Shown in pieces: positions 52,035 through 60,127 of a stretch of DNA of 64,000 bases; positions within the stretch are counted from its first letter, which is position 1; the number at the start of each line of letters is the position of its first letter. The translations under genes were made by a program, and so were the position numbers. Source of the stretch: Sulfurovum sp. UBA4779. GTDB lineage: Bacteria; Campylobacterota; Campylobacteria; Campylobacterales; Sulfurovaceae. The stretch is from assembly GCA_002403155.1 (NCBI GenBank), contig DHHF01000006.1, positions 1 to 64,000 of the forward strand, read 5' to 3'. The notes below the pieces were generated by a model. It did no database searches, was not told where the DNA came from, and was given only the letters and a program-made list of their open reading frames with translations.

Positions 52035-52562
52035 TTAGCTTGCTTCCAAGATCTCTTTTGCGTCTTGTACGAATATTACTTTTGATTCTATCTCTGTCTT
52101 TACTATGTATCTTGGAATATAGGGAATCAAAAACTCTTTTGGCATCCCTTCTTTTACTAAAGAGGGATCCGTTTTTATGGCAAGATAGTCAAGATCCAAC
52201 ATTCGTTGAATATCATACACCGTTCCCAATATGGTCTCTTTTTCCTTTACCGTGCACCCGAGAACATCAAACCAAAAATATTGATCTTTTTCAAGACGGC
52301 AACAGGCCCTGGTCTCTTCTTGGTTGGCATAAAGTTTCACATTGGTAAGTTTTTTGGCGCCCTCCATGCTTTCATATCCTACAAAACGTATGGTACCCCG
52401 TTCTAAGTTTACACTTGAAACTGTAAGCGGTCCGCGGCTGCTTTGAAACGTATGCCCTGTTTTGAATTGTTCCGGAAAATCTGTATGGAGATGGAGCTTC
52501 AAATCCCCGTGAAGGCCTACGGTTCTGCCTATCTGTGCAATAAAAAATGTTTTCTCGGACAT
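52035..52562 (-). CDS. rimM: Ribosome maturation factor RimM
   Basis: 175 aa. N-terminal RimM beta-barrel (about 5-80: FIAQIGRTVGLHGDLKLHLHTDFPEQF) and C-terminal PRC-barrel (about 95-170: DQYFWFDVLGCTVKEKETILGTVYDIQ, FLIPYIPRYI). It assists maturation of the 30S head with S19. The ATG overlaps the khpA stop (TAATG). Divergent in sequence from E. coli, but order and motifs are clear. Confidence 0.93.
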   Translation of the reverse strand: MSEKTFFIAQIGRTVGLHGDLKLHLHTDFPEQFKTGHTFQSSRGPLTVSSVNLERGTIRFVGYESMEGAKKLTNVKLYANQEETRACCRLEKDQYFWFDVLGCTVKEKETILGTVYDIQRMLDLDYLAIKTDPSLVKEGMPKEFLIPYIPRYIVKTEIESKVIFVQDAKEILEAS

Positions 52563-52807
52563 TATTGGTTGGAAGTTTTAACGTTAACGCGGTAGTTTTT
52601 GCCGCCTTTGGCTTTACAGCCGGAGATGACCGTTTTTATGGCATTGATCATACGGCCCTCTTTTCCGATCAGCTTGCCGACATCTTCGCTGTTGACAAAA
52701 ATTGTAATTTCATCAAACCCTTCATCTATCGAAACAACTTCGATAGAAATATCTTCAGGATTATTTACCAGCAATTTTGTATAGGAAGCCAGAAATGCAG
52801 TGACCAT
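52562..52807 (-). CDS. khpA: KH-domain RNA-binding protein KhpA
   Basis: 81 aa. A single KH domain with the GKEG loop (IFVNSEDVGKLIGKEGRMINAIKTVISGCKA). In Gram-positive bacteria KhpA pairs with KhpB (Jag) and affects cell size; in many bacteria it lies, as here, between rpsP and rimM. It is tightly packed, with its stop overlapping the rimM start and rpsP 7 bp upstream. Confidence 0.93.
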   Translation of the reverse strand: MVTAFLASYTKLLVNNPEDISIEVVSIDEGFDEITIFVNSEDVGKLIGKEGRMINAIKTVISGCKAKGGKNYRVNVKTSNQ

Positions 52808-52814
52808 TAAATGA

Positions 52815-53042
52815 TTATTTTCCGGCCAATCTTTTAACTGTCGGACTCATTTGTGCACCAACACTTAGCCAATAGTTCAATCTCTCTTGATCAAGAACAA
52901 GATCTTTATTGACACTTACAGGATTATAATGCCCTATTGACTCAATCCAGCCGCTGTCTCTTCTTTTTCTGCTGTCTGTTACTACGATTCTGTAAAATGG
53001 TTTCTTTTTTCTACCCATTCTGGTCATTCTAATCATTGTCAT
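52815..53042 (-). CDS. rpsP: 30S ribosomal protein S16
   Basis: 75 aa from ATG 53042, which has AAAAGGATATAAA upstream; the longer frame adds 18 residues with no family similarity. bS16 core: MTRMGRKKKPFYRIVVTDSRKRRDSGWIESIGHYNPVSVNKDLVLDQERLNYWLSVGAQMSPTVKRLA, in full. It is the first gene of the operon leading to rplS. The 212-bp gap to ffh contains the likely promoter and a hairpin. Confidence 0.98.
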   Translation of the reverse strand: MTMIRMTRMGRKKKPFYRIVVTDSRKRRDSGWIESIGHYNPVSVNKDLVLDQERLNYWLSVGAQMSPTVKRLAGK

Positions 53043-53174
53043 TTTATATCCTTTTGTATTCTCTTTTTTCTTTATTTTAACTCTTCTTGGGAGCAACTAT
53101 TGTCCGACAAGACCGTCAAATAGTACTGACAACTGCTTTTAATGACTAAAACACTCATCAATACTTTTACCCTG

Positions 53175-53199
53175 TGCTATAGGGAACGGAACTATAGCA
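53175..53199. other. Perfect hairpin between ffh and rpsP
   Basis: TGCTATAG (53175-53182) and CTATAGCA (53192-53199) form an 8-bp stem with a 9-nt loop. It could end ffh transcripts or form part of the rpsP operon leader; the T tract needed for a classical terminator is lacking. Confidence 0.4.
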
Positions 53200-53254
53200 T
53201 AAGATAAATAAAATTTTTATTAAACTTGTGCTACTTTCACCGTCGCCTGCGCTT

Positions 53255-54610
53255 CTAGCGTTTTATTCCTGCAAATTGCCCGCCTTGCACCTGTTTCATG
53301 AGATCTTGCATTTGCTTCATGCCGCCTTTGCCTGAAAGCTTTTTTGCCATGATAGAAGCATTCTTAAATTGTTTAAGTACGCGATTCACTTGCATCTGAT
53401 CAAGGCCTGCCCCCGCTGCAATACGTCTTTTTCTGGTATTGTTCAACAAATCGGGATTTTCTCTTTCTTTTAAAGTCATCGAAGAAATCATCGCTTTGAT
53501 CGCCTTAATCTCATCTGAATTCTCCAGATCCATATCGCCTATTTGCTTTGCCAAATTCCCCATACCCGGAATCATACCCATGATCGATTTCATGCTTCCC
53601 AGTTTTTTCATCTGTTCCATCTGCGCAAGAAAGTCGTTAAAATTGAATTGCCCTTTTTTAATTTTTTGAGAAAACTTTTTAGCTTCCTTGGGGTCAATAG
53701 CTGCAGCGGCTTTTTCCGCAAGAGACTCTACATCTCCCGCCCCCATCAAACGACTGACTATCCTTTCAGGAATAAACTGCTCAAGATCAGGCATTTTTTC
53801 GCCTGCGCCGATAAATCGAAGCGGTACTCCGACTTGCTCGGTAAGCCCAAGAGCCACTCCCCCCTTGGAATCACCGTCAAATTTGCTGAGAATCACGCCG
53901 GTAATGCCGATCTTCTCTTTAAAAGTCTGTGCCGTTTTCACTGCGTCCTGTCCGGTCATAGCATCTGCAACATAGAAAAGCTCATCGGGCTGAGCCGCTT
54001 TTTTAACTTCTGCAAGCTCATTCATCAATGCTTCATCAATCGCCAAACGCCCGGCCGTATCGATCAGAACAACATCATAAAGCTCTTTTTTTGCTTTTTC
54101 AAGCCCCTTTTGTACAATCTCAACGGGCTTGGCATTTTCGTCGGCGACCAATGTGACGTTGATCTGTGCATTAATCTGACGCAGCTGTTCAACGGCTGCG
54201 AGCCTCTGAAGGTCAGCGGCAATAACCATTACTTTTTTCTTCTTTTGCTCCTTAAGAAAATAAGCAAGTTTTCCCGTTGTTGTCGTTTTTCCTGACCCCT
54301 GAAGACCGATCATCAAAACTACGGTAGGAGGATTGGATGCAAACGTAAAACCTTTGAGTGCGCCTTCAATCGTAAGCAAACGGGTAAGCTCAGCTTGAAG
54401 CGCTTTTAAAAACTGTTCTTTTCCGATACCGTTTTGCTTTGTTTCCAGCTCAACCGTAGCGATCAACTCTTTAACGACTTTATGGTGCACGTCGGCTTTT
54501 AGCAATGATTTTTTCAGCTCTGATGTTGCTTTTTTTAATGCTTTGTCATCATCGTGAAAACGAATTTTTCCAATGGCATTTCTAAAACTATCGGTTAGTG
54601 TATCAAACAT
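53255..54610 (-). CDS. ffh: Signal recognition particle protein Ffh
   Basis: 451 aa. N domain, G domain with GLQGSGKTTTTGKLAYFL (P loop), DTAGRLAID (G3), TKFDG/SKFDGDSKGGVAL (G4) and GAGEKMPDLEQF, then the methionine-rich M domain (QMEQMKKLGSMKSIMGMIPGMG ... MAKKLSGKGGMKQMQDLMKQ) that binds signal peptides and 4.5S RNA. It targets nascent membrane proteins to FtsY/SecYEG. It precedes the rpsP operon, as often found. I could not locate the 4.5S RNA gene here. Confidence 0.98.
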   Translation of the reverse strand: MFDTLTDSFRNAIGKIRFHDDDKALKKATSELKKSLLKADVHHKVVKELIATVELETKQNGIGKEQFLKALQAELTRLLTIEGALKGFTFASNPPTVVLMIGLQGSGKTTTTGKLAYFLKEQKKKKVMVIAADLQRLAAVEQLRQINAQINVTLVADENAKPVEIVQKGLEKAKKELYDVVLIDTAGRLAIDEALMNELAEVKKAAQPDELFYVADAMTGQDAVKTAQTFKEKIGITGVILSKFDGDSKGGVALGLTEQVGVPLRFIGAGEKMPDLEQFIPERIVSRLMGAGDVESLAEKAAAAIDPKEAKKFSQKIKKGQFNFNDFLAQMEQMKKLGSMKSIMGMIPGMGNLAKQIGDMDLENSDEIKAIKAMISSMTLKERENPDLLNNTRKRRIAAGAGLDQMQVNRVLKQFKNASIMAKKLSGKGGMKQMQDLMKQVQGGQFAGIKR

Positions 54611-54771
54611 ATCTTCTCTCTTTTAAGTAGTATCACAAAATGCAATTCATCCGCCTCGACAGATGAGGCAGCTACAGAAATTTTGTTTCATTTGGCCTAT
54701 TGCTGCTGCCCGGCCCTCAAGACTTTTATCGCTTGCGTTTTTCGATTAAATGATGTGATTTTATCCAAGAT

Positions 54772-55509
54772 TTACTTATATCGTGCGATACCTTTTGGCT
54801 CAGGCGCCTCAAATTCATAATCAAAAAGTTTTATTTTAGAAGAGTGCAATAACATATGTTTGCTTTGCGTACGGCTTCCATACTGTTCATCGCCTACGAT
54901 GGGATGCCCGACACTGGCAAGATGCACGCGAATTTGATGGGTTCTTCCCGTCGTAATTTCTATACGCACTTTGCTCTTTTTGCCCTGAACCTCTTCAGGG
55001 ATCACTTTGGTGTAAGCTTTTTTGCCTCTCATAGCGTCAATCTTTGAAAAAGCTTTGCCTTTTTTGATCGTCAAAATCGGCGCATCTATTTCGATCGTCT
55101 CATACACCACACCCTCAACCCATGCAACATACTGTTTTTGGACCCGCTTGTGTTTGAATTCATTAATGGCATCCTCAACAAATGCCCTATTTCTGCCTAG
55201 AAGAAGTACACCGCTTGTATCCCTGTCCAAACGATGCAAAAGCTCTGCACCCTCTATGGCATCTTGAATATCATAACTGTCTATTTGCGCAGGTTTGTTA
55301 ACCGCAATAATATTGTCATCTTGATAAATTATTTCGATATCCGATGGATAATCTACTCTAAATTGTGTATCTTCGTTTATTTCTGCTCGGGCTATTTTTA
55401 CCTTTTTGTCTCCCACATACACCAGGCCTCTGTCAATCAATGCTTTGGCTTGATTATTGGAAATTCTTTCTTGTTTTGCTAATACTTTATATGCTTTATC
55501 GGTACTCAT
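54772..55509 (-). CDS. RluA-family pseudouridine synthase with S4 domain
   Basis: 245 aa. An N-terminal S4-like RNA-binding region (about 8-45, AKQERISNNQAKALIDRGLVYVGDKKVKI) and the RluA catalytic domain with LLHRLDRDTSGVLLLG (catalytic Asp96) and GRTHQIRVHLASVGHPIVGDEQYG. It would modify 23S rRNA or tRNA, as RluD/RluC do. It is last of a tight minus-strand run: it overlaps the YggU gene by 14 bp. Exact target not assignable. Confidence 0.93.
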   Translation of the reverse strand: MSTDKAYKVLAKQERISNNQAKALIDRGLVYVGDKKVKIARAEINEDTQFRVDYPSDIEIIYQDDNIIAVNKPAQIDSYDIQDAIEGAELLHRLDRDTSGVLLLGRNRAFVEDAINEFKHKRVQKQYVAWVEGVVYETIEIDAPILTIKKGKAFSKIDAMRGKKAYTKVIPEEVQGKKSKVRIEITTGRTHQIRVHLASVGHPIVGDEQYGSRTQSKHMLLHSSKIKLFDYEFEAPEPKGIARYK

Positions 55510-55789
55510 TTCTTTCCGTCCATTCTTTAAATTCTTCAGTCAGCGGAAATTCCACTATTTTTACTTTGCTGTTTTGCCCGCTTTTAATAAGTATATCACT
55601 TTTTGATACCTTAAAACTCTTTGAGAGAAATTTAATTAACTCTTTATTTGCCGCGCCTTCTACAGCAGGGGCCTTAATGCGTATCTTTAAAGCATCCTCC
55701 CCATACCTTTCGCAAAATTCATTTTTGCTTGCTGCAGGCTGCGCTTTGAGGGTCAGCGTTACTTTTTCTTGCTTAATTTGATAAAACAT
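55496..55789 (-). CDS. DUF167 (YggU-like) family protein
   Basis: 97 aa. The family core appears as VTLTLKAQPAASKNEFCERYGEDALKIRIKAPAVEGAANKELIKFLSKSFKVSKSDILIKSGQNSKVKIVEFP. Structures of the family are small alpha/beta folds; the function is not established. The ATG lies inside the waaA 3' end (17-bp overlap) and the stop overlaps the RluA-type gene, so it is a coupled middle gene of the run. Confidence 0.88.
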   Translation of the reverse strand: MFYQIKQEKVTLTLKAQPAASKNEFCERYGEDALKIRIKAPAVEGAANKELIKFLSKSFKVSKSDILIKSGQNSKVKIVEFPLTEEFKEWTERNEYR

Positions 55790-56948
55790 CGTTTAAACTT
55801 GTTAAGATCGGCGTCAAATCGGTCTTATATTTAATTTGTGCGGGCTTCAAAAGTGAATGCCGGCATAATCGTTGAGCAAGATGCGAAGCTTCGGTTATCT
55901 CAATTCCCTCTATGGCATTAAAAATATCTTTTTGATTGAAATAATGTTTGCCTGAAATGATCTTGCAGCCAAACTGTGCCGCTTCGGCCGCATTATGCCC
56001 TCCTAAAGGCTCAAATGCGCCCCCCAAAATTACAATATCGCTCACGGCATATATATTGACCAAATCACCCAACGTATCCAGTATGACGATATCACTCTGC
56101 AGTACATTGTTTTGCGAATATCTCTGGAATGTCCACTGTTGTTCTTTGGAAAAAACCTCTACCATCTTTGCTACTTTTGCGAAACGTTCAGGATGGCGCG
56201 GGGCAACAATAAGCATGGCATCCGGCTCTTCCTTTTTAAGCGCCGCATAGGCATTCAAGATCAAAAGCTCTTCGCCTTCATGGACACTTGCGGCACATAC
56301 GACAAGCTGAGAAGGTTTTGTGAGCAATGAAGTAGGCGAAGGCAGCTTTGCAAGCTTGATATTTCCGGTTACTTTTATATTTTTTGCTCCCAGCAATTCG
56401 AGCCGTTCTTTATCGGATTTGCTTTGGGCATACACTTCATCAATATGCTTAAAAATATGCCGATACAGCCAAACCATTTTTAAATATTTCGCAAAAGAGT
56501 GTTCGCTTATACGGGCATTAATCAATAACGTTTTGGCGCCTCTTTTTTTTGCAAGAGCAAAAAGCAAATACCAAAACTCTGCTTCCATAACCACTAGCGC
56601 TTTTTGAGGTTTAAGCCATCCGAAAAGCAACGGCTCAAAAGGAAGATACCGGCTTTGGGATGTATATCTGTTGATCACTTCAAAACCGGTATGGGTAATT
56701 GTACTCATACGCACTACTTCTTTAGGAAGCAATTCTATCACAGGCGCTACAGCCCTGGCCTCTCCGAAACTGCAGACATGAAACCATATCCCGTTTTTTT
56801 TTAGCGGCCTGTTATGCCATAAAAAAAATCTTGCGGGGATAGACTCTTTATATTTTTCTCTAAAAGAAAAAAATACCAAAAACGGAACTGCTACAATATA
56901 GAGAAAACCGGCCGCAACACTATAAAAAAGAAAGAAGAGTCTTTCCAT
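55773..56948 (-). CDS. waaA: 3-deoxy-D-manno-octulosonic acid transferase
   Basis: 391 aa. N-terminal membrane anchor (about 4-24), then the GT-B fold with IWFHVCSFGEARAVAPVIELLP (the catalytic Glu region), VVMEAEFWYLLFALAKKRGAKTLLINARISEHSF and the Kdo-binding GGAFEPLGGHNAAEAAQFGC. It attaches Kdo to lipid A, forming the LPS inner core. It ends in an overlap with the DUF167 gene and starts 8 bp after the zinc-ribbon gene stop. In Helicobacter the same neighbours occur. Confidence 0.95.
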   Translation of the reverse strand: MERLFFLFYSVAAGFLYIVAVPFLVFFSFREKYKESIPARFFLWHNRPLKKNGIWFHVCSFGEARAVAPVIELLPKEVVRMSTITHTGFEVINRYTSQSRYLPFEPLLFGWLKPQKALVVMEAEFWYLLFALAKKRGAKTLLINARISEHSFAKYLKMVWLYRHIFKHIDEVYAQSKSDKERLELLGAKNIKVTGNIKLAKLPSPTSLLTKPSQLVVCAASVHEGEELLILNAYAALKKEEPDAMLIVAPRHPERFAKVAKMVEVFSKEQQWTFQRYSQNNVLQSDIVILDTLGDLVNIYAVSDIVILGGAFEPLGGHNAAEAAQFGCKIISGKHYFNQKDIFNAIEGIEITEASHLAQRLCRHSLLKPAQIKYKTDLTPILTSLNDVLSN

Positions 56949-56956
56949 GCCTAATA

Positions 56957-57676
56957 TCAGGCTTTTTCTGTTTCACGCTCAATATACAGAATGCGTCCAC
57001 AGTGAGGACAAGTCACAATCTCATCGCCCCTGATTACATCAGAGTATGTCTTGTCATTCAATTTCATATAGCATCCGTAACATGCCTGTTTTTTAACAGG
57101 AACAACTGCTGTATTCCCTGCCCAAATACGAATTTTCTCATAAAATGAAAGTATTTTCTGTTCAATATTTCTCGTTAATGCTTCTCTTTTTTCAAAGAGT
57201 TCTGCTTTGCTTTGTTCGATTTCCGATTTTTCTACACTCACCATTTCAATGACGGCTTGAAGTTCATTTTCAAGCTGTTTTAGTTGCTGGTCGGCCTCAT
57301 CAAAAAGTGCTTTTTTAGTTTCATTGATTTTTTGAAGTCTTTCAATCTCTTCGTTGGCAAATGTCATCTTTTCTTTAGCAATATCCTCTTCCAAAGAAAG
57401 TGCTTTCATCTCTTTTTCCGTAGTAATCTCTTTGGCTTTTTTGATATTGGAAGCAAGCTGGCTATTAAGCAATTTTAATTGCTCTTCAAACGTTTTTATT
57501 TTTTCTTCATTATTGGCAACGGCTTTTGCAAGCTCATCTCGCTCGCTTTGTGCTGCATCGATTTTCTTTTTTGCTTTGGCAACTTTTTTGTCTGCAGCCT
57601 CAAGTTCCGGTCTATAACTATCAATGGTTCTATCGATTTTTGCAAGCTCGATAAGCTCTCTTAAACGTTTATTCAC
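56957..57676 (-). CDS. Coiled-coil C4 zinc-ribbon protein (HP0958/FlgZ-like)
   Basis: 239 aa with a GTG start at 57676 (AAAGGACCAAGA upstream). A long antiparallel coiled coil (about 15-180) ends in a C4 zinc ribbon: Cys199-xx-Cys202 (ACYGCYMKL) and Cys223-xx-Cys226 (VTCPHCGRILY). This architecture is that of H. pylori HP0958, an RpoN-stabilising and flaA-mRNA-binding protein needed for flagella. In other bacteria such proteins have no set role. The waaA - this gene - nif3 - glyQ order agrees with the Helicobacter locus as I recall it. Confidence 0.88.
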   Translation of the reverse strand: MNKRLRELIELAKIDRTIDSYRPELEAADKKVAKAKKKIDAAQSERDELAKAVANNEEKIKTFEEQLKLLNSQLASNIKKAKEITTEKEMKALSLEEDIAKEKMTFANEEIERLQKINETKKALFDEADQQLKQLENELQAVIEMVSVEKSEIEQSKAELFEKREALTRNIEQKILSFYEKIRIWAGNTAVVPVKKQACYGCYMKLNDKTYSDVIRGDEIVTCPHCGRILYIERETEKA

Positions 57677-57714
57677 TCTTGGTCCTTTTGGATTTTAGGG
57701 GGTTTAGCCATATA

Positions 57715-58443
57715 TTATATTGATTCAATATGAAATGGGTTTTTTGAATGCGAAATTATAACCAAAAGCGGTAAATTTTTCAACTCTTGATCCAAAATCT
57801 CCTCAAAAAAGCATTCGCTTTCATAATGTCCTATATCTACCATCATCAAATCTTTACTCATTGCTTTTATGGCGTCATGATATTTGATATCCCCTGTTAG
57901 AAAACAATCTGCTTTAACATCGTCCATCAAAGAAGCCCCTGAACCTGTAGTAAATGCTATGGAGTGAATGATTTCTTTTTTGCCTACAACTTTGAGTTCG
58001 GATAGAGACAATCTCTCTTTTAGCAATGCTAAGAGGTCTTTATAGCTCCAATGTCCTTTTGAAAAACAAACAAACGGTTTTTGCTCCGTCACGCTAAAAC
58101 CTAAAATTTTTTCAAATACATATCTGTTGAGATGCGTTTGATCAAAATTGGTATGCATTGCGATAAGCGACTGTTTTTTTAAGATCAATTTTTCTATAAG
58201 ATTGGAAGGATAGGTTGAAAAATCAAGTTTTGAAAGTTTTCCGAATATCAATGGATGATGTACGATGAAAAGCACTCCTTCTTGTGTTGTTTCAATCATT
58301 GCTTCGTCGATATCCAAAGCTACAACAACCTGCGAGACTTCTCTTTCCATATCCCCTATAATCAATCCGGAGTTATCCCATTTTTCCTGTAATGCAAAGG
58401 GGCTAAGCTGATCTAAGAAGTTATAAATTTCTTGCAATACCAT
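57715..58443 (-). CDS. NIF3-family dinuclear metal-centre protein
   Basis: 242 aa. Characteristic blocks: PFALQEKWDNSGLIIGD, VALDIDEAMIETTQEG, HHPLIFGK (two metal-binding His), HTNFDQTHLNRYVFEKILGF and VDIGHYESECFFEE near the C terminus (His and Glu ligands). The family forms a hexameric ring with a dimetal site; it is sometimes annotated GTP cyclohydrolase I type 2, but the physiological reaction is unclear. It lies in the glyQ-nif3-zinc ribbon-waaA run, with AAAGGGAAAATT upstream of the ATG. Confidence 0.93.
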   Translation of the reverse strand: MVLQEIYNFLDQLSPFALQEKWDNSGLIIGDMEREVSQVVVALDIDEAMIETTQEGVLFIVHHPLIFGKLSKLDFSTYPSNLIEKLILKKQSLIAMHTNFDQTHLNRYVFEKILGFSVTEQKPFVCFSKGHWSYKDLLALLKERLSLSELKVVGKKEIIHSIAFTTGSGASLMDDVKADCFLTGDIKYHDAIKAMSKDLMMVDIGHYESECFFEEILDQELKNLPLLVIISHSKNPFHIESI

Positions 58444-58469
58444 AATTTTCCCTTTATCGACTATTTACC

Positions 58470-59417
58470 CTACTTTTTTAAAAACAACTCCGGACGGATT
58501 TCTTTTAGTTTTTCAATATGTTTTTGATCATTAAGCCGTTTGGCCCTATCAAGTTCCTGGTCCTTGTAAAGTTGGGCACAACCGATAGCAAGTTCACGCA
58601 CTTTGAGGATATAATTTTGCCTTTGTGCCTGGGAGATCGCTTTTCGTGCATCCAATATATTAAAAGCATGTGATGCCATCATACATTGATCATAGGCCGC
58701 AAGCGGCAATCCCTTTTCAAGACAGAGTCTGCACTCTGCACTTGCATCTTCAAAATGTGCCAAAAGTTTCTCAACGCTTGCTACTTCAAAGTGATATTTG
58801 CTAAACTCATATTCGCTCTCTTTGTGCACTTCCGCATACGTTGTAACCTTCTCTCCGTTTTTATTCCAAATGATATCAAAAACCGATTCTACCCCTTGCA
58901 AATACATTGCCAAACGCTCTGTTCCGTAAGTAATCTCCACAGCCACAGGATCGCAAACGATACCGCCTACCTGCTGAAAATAGGTAAACTGCGTCACTTC
59001 CATCCCATCCAGCCACACTTCCCATCCTAGCCCCCATGCGCCAAGCGTCGGAGATTCCCAGTTGTCTTCAACAAAACGAATATCATGCTCTGCGAGATTC
59101 AATCCGAGATATTCAAGTGATTTGAGATATAGCTCTTGAATATTGTCAGGGCTTGGTTTGATCAAAACCTGAAACTGGTAGTAAGCTCCCAAACGGTTAG
59201 GGTTCTCTCCATAACGGCCGTCTGTCGGCCGTCTGCTTGGTGCCACATATGCCGTACTCCACGGTTTGTTGTCAAGGCTTCTTAGAAGCGTTGCAGGGTG
59301 GAAAGTACCGGCACCGGCCGGAATATCATACGGCTGTACAATATTGCAACCCTGCTCTGCCCAGAACTGCTGAAGCTTGAGTAGTAGTTCGCTAAAAGTA
59401 ATCATATTTTTGCTCAT
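58470..59417 (-). CDS. glyQ: Glycine--tRNA ligase subunit alpha
   Basis: 315 aa. Class II aminoacyl-tRNA synthetase alpha chain of the alpha2-beta2 type. Motifs: FWAEQGCNIVQPYDIPAGAGTFHPATLLRSL, APSRRPTDGRYGENPNRLGAYYQFQVLIKPS (motif 2 region) and WEVWLDGMEVTQFTYFQQVGG, with GTERLAMYLQGVESVFDIIWN. The beta subunit gene (glyS) is not adjacent, as is usual for Campylobacterota. It is separated from purE by 18 bp. Confidence 0.98.
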   Translation of the reverse strand: MSKNMITFSELLLKLQQFWAEQGCNIVQPYDIPAGAGTFHPATLLRSLDNKPWSTAYVAPSRRPTDGRYGENPNRLGAYYQFQVLIKPSPDNIQELYLKSLEYLGLNLAEHDIRFVEDNWESPTLGAWGLGWEVWLDGMEVTQFTYFQQVGGIVCDPVAVEITYGTERLAMYLQGVESVFDIIWNKNGEKVTTYAEVHKESEYEFSKYHFEVASVEKLLAHFEDASAECRLCLEKGLPLAAYDQCMMASHAFNILDARKAISQAQRQNYILKVRELAIGCAQLYKDQELDRAKRLNDQKHIEKLKEIRPELFLKK

Positions 59418-59435
59418 CTGTCTTTCTACTTTCTC

Positions 59436-59930
59436 TTAAAGCTTTACTTCTATTTCGGCAGAATCAAGTTCTACTTTTTTTGCCTTGCTGATTCTGTCTT
59501 CCTGCAGCTTTACTCGAAGCTCATCATCATCCAATGCCATGATCTGGATTGCCAAATAGGCTGCATTAACCGCCCCTGCTTTGCCGATTGCTACAGTTCC
59601 TACCGGCATGCCTCCGGGCATCATCACGGTACTAAGCAATGCATCTTCTCCTCTAAGCTCGCCGCTTGCCATCGGAACGCCAAGCACCGGTTTAATGGTG
59701 GATGCAGCCAATGCGCCGGCCAAATGTGCTGCCATTCCTGCTGCTGCAATAAAAACCTGTGCCCCTTTCTCTTCGGCTTCCTTGATATAGTTTTTAGTTC
59801 GCTCCGGGCTTCTGTGTGCCGATGAAATAATCAACTCATAGGGTACGCCAAATTTTTCAAGTGTCATGCTGCACTCTTTCATCACCTCATAATCACTTTT
59901 GCTTCCGATAACGATCGATACAAATTTCAT
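59436..59930 (-). CDS. purE: N5-carboxyaminoimidazole ribonucleotide mutase
   Basis: 164 aa, class I. Motifs SIVIGSKSDYEVMKE, SSAHRSPERT (catalytic His), IAAAGMAAHLAGALAA and GVPMASGELRGEDALLS. It moves the carboxyl group from N5-CAIR to give CAIR in purine synthesis. PurK is not adjacent. On its upstream side, in its leader, lie two copies of a hairpin element and a GGAGAATTTATT sequence; the proper ribosome-binding site is AAAAAGGAAGAAC right before the ATG. Confidence 0.97.
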   Translation of the reverse strand: MKFVSIVIGSKSDYEVMKECSMTLEKFGVPYELIISSAHRSPERTKNYIKEAEEKGAQVFIAAAGMAAHLAGALAASTIKPVLGVPMASGELRGEDALLSTVMMPGGMPVGTVAIGKAGAVNAAYLAIQIMALDDDELRVKLQEDRISKAKKVELDSAEIEVKL

Positions 59931-59947
59931 GTTCTTCCTTTTTTATA

Positions 59948-60026
59948 AAATAAATTCTCCTTGAAGAGAAACAAACTTTCTCTTCAATTCCTCTCACTAA
60001 AGCTTCGGCTTACGCCTCAGATTTTT
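59948..60026 (-). repeat. Covarying hairpin element, copy nearest purE
   Basis: 79 bp. Minus-strand order: AAAAATCTGAGGCGTAAGCC, GAAGCTTTAGTGAGAGGAATTG, hairpin, AAGGAGAATTTATT. The hairpin TTGAAGAGAAA-GTTTG-TTTCTCTTCAA (59961-59987) is a perfect 11-bp stem. The tandem copy at 60027-60127 has the same stem. The element at secF shares the flanking block but has a compensated, different stem. Confidence 0.7.
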
Positions 60027-60127
60027 AAATAAATTCTCCTTGAAGAGAAACAAATTTTCTCTTCAATTCCTCTCACTCTTGTGCTTGCACTCTCTTCGAG
60101 AAAGCTTCGTCTTACGCCTCAGATTTT
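60027..60127 (-). repeat. Covarying hairpin element, copy nearest the U32 gene
   Basis: 101 bp, the same unit as 59948-60026 with about 24 extra bases in the middle (including GTGC-AA-GCAC) and the hairpin at 60040-60066. It abuts the stop of the U32 gene. On the minus strand the last codons of the gene (GGAGAATAAAATCTGAGG) resemble the unit junction (GGAGAATTTATTTAAAAATC), so the repeats seem to have arisen by duplicating this 3' end together with the element. Confidence 0.7.

Noticed and set aside
53043..53096. Extended N terminus of S16
   Set aside because: bS16 starts at MTMIRMTR; the extension is not part of the family and ATG 53042 has its own ribosome-binding site.
54611..54771. 4.5S SRP RNA gene beside ffh
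   Set aside because: The conserved SRP RNA loop (GGAAGCAGCC-type) is not present in this gap.
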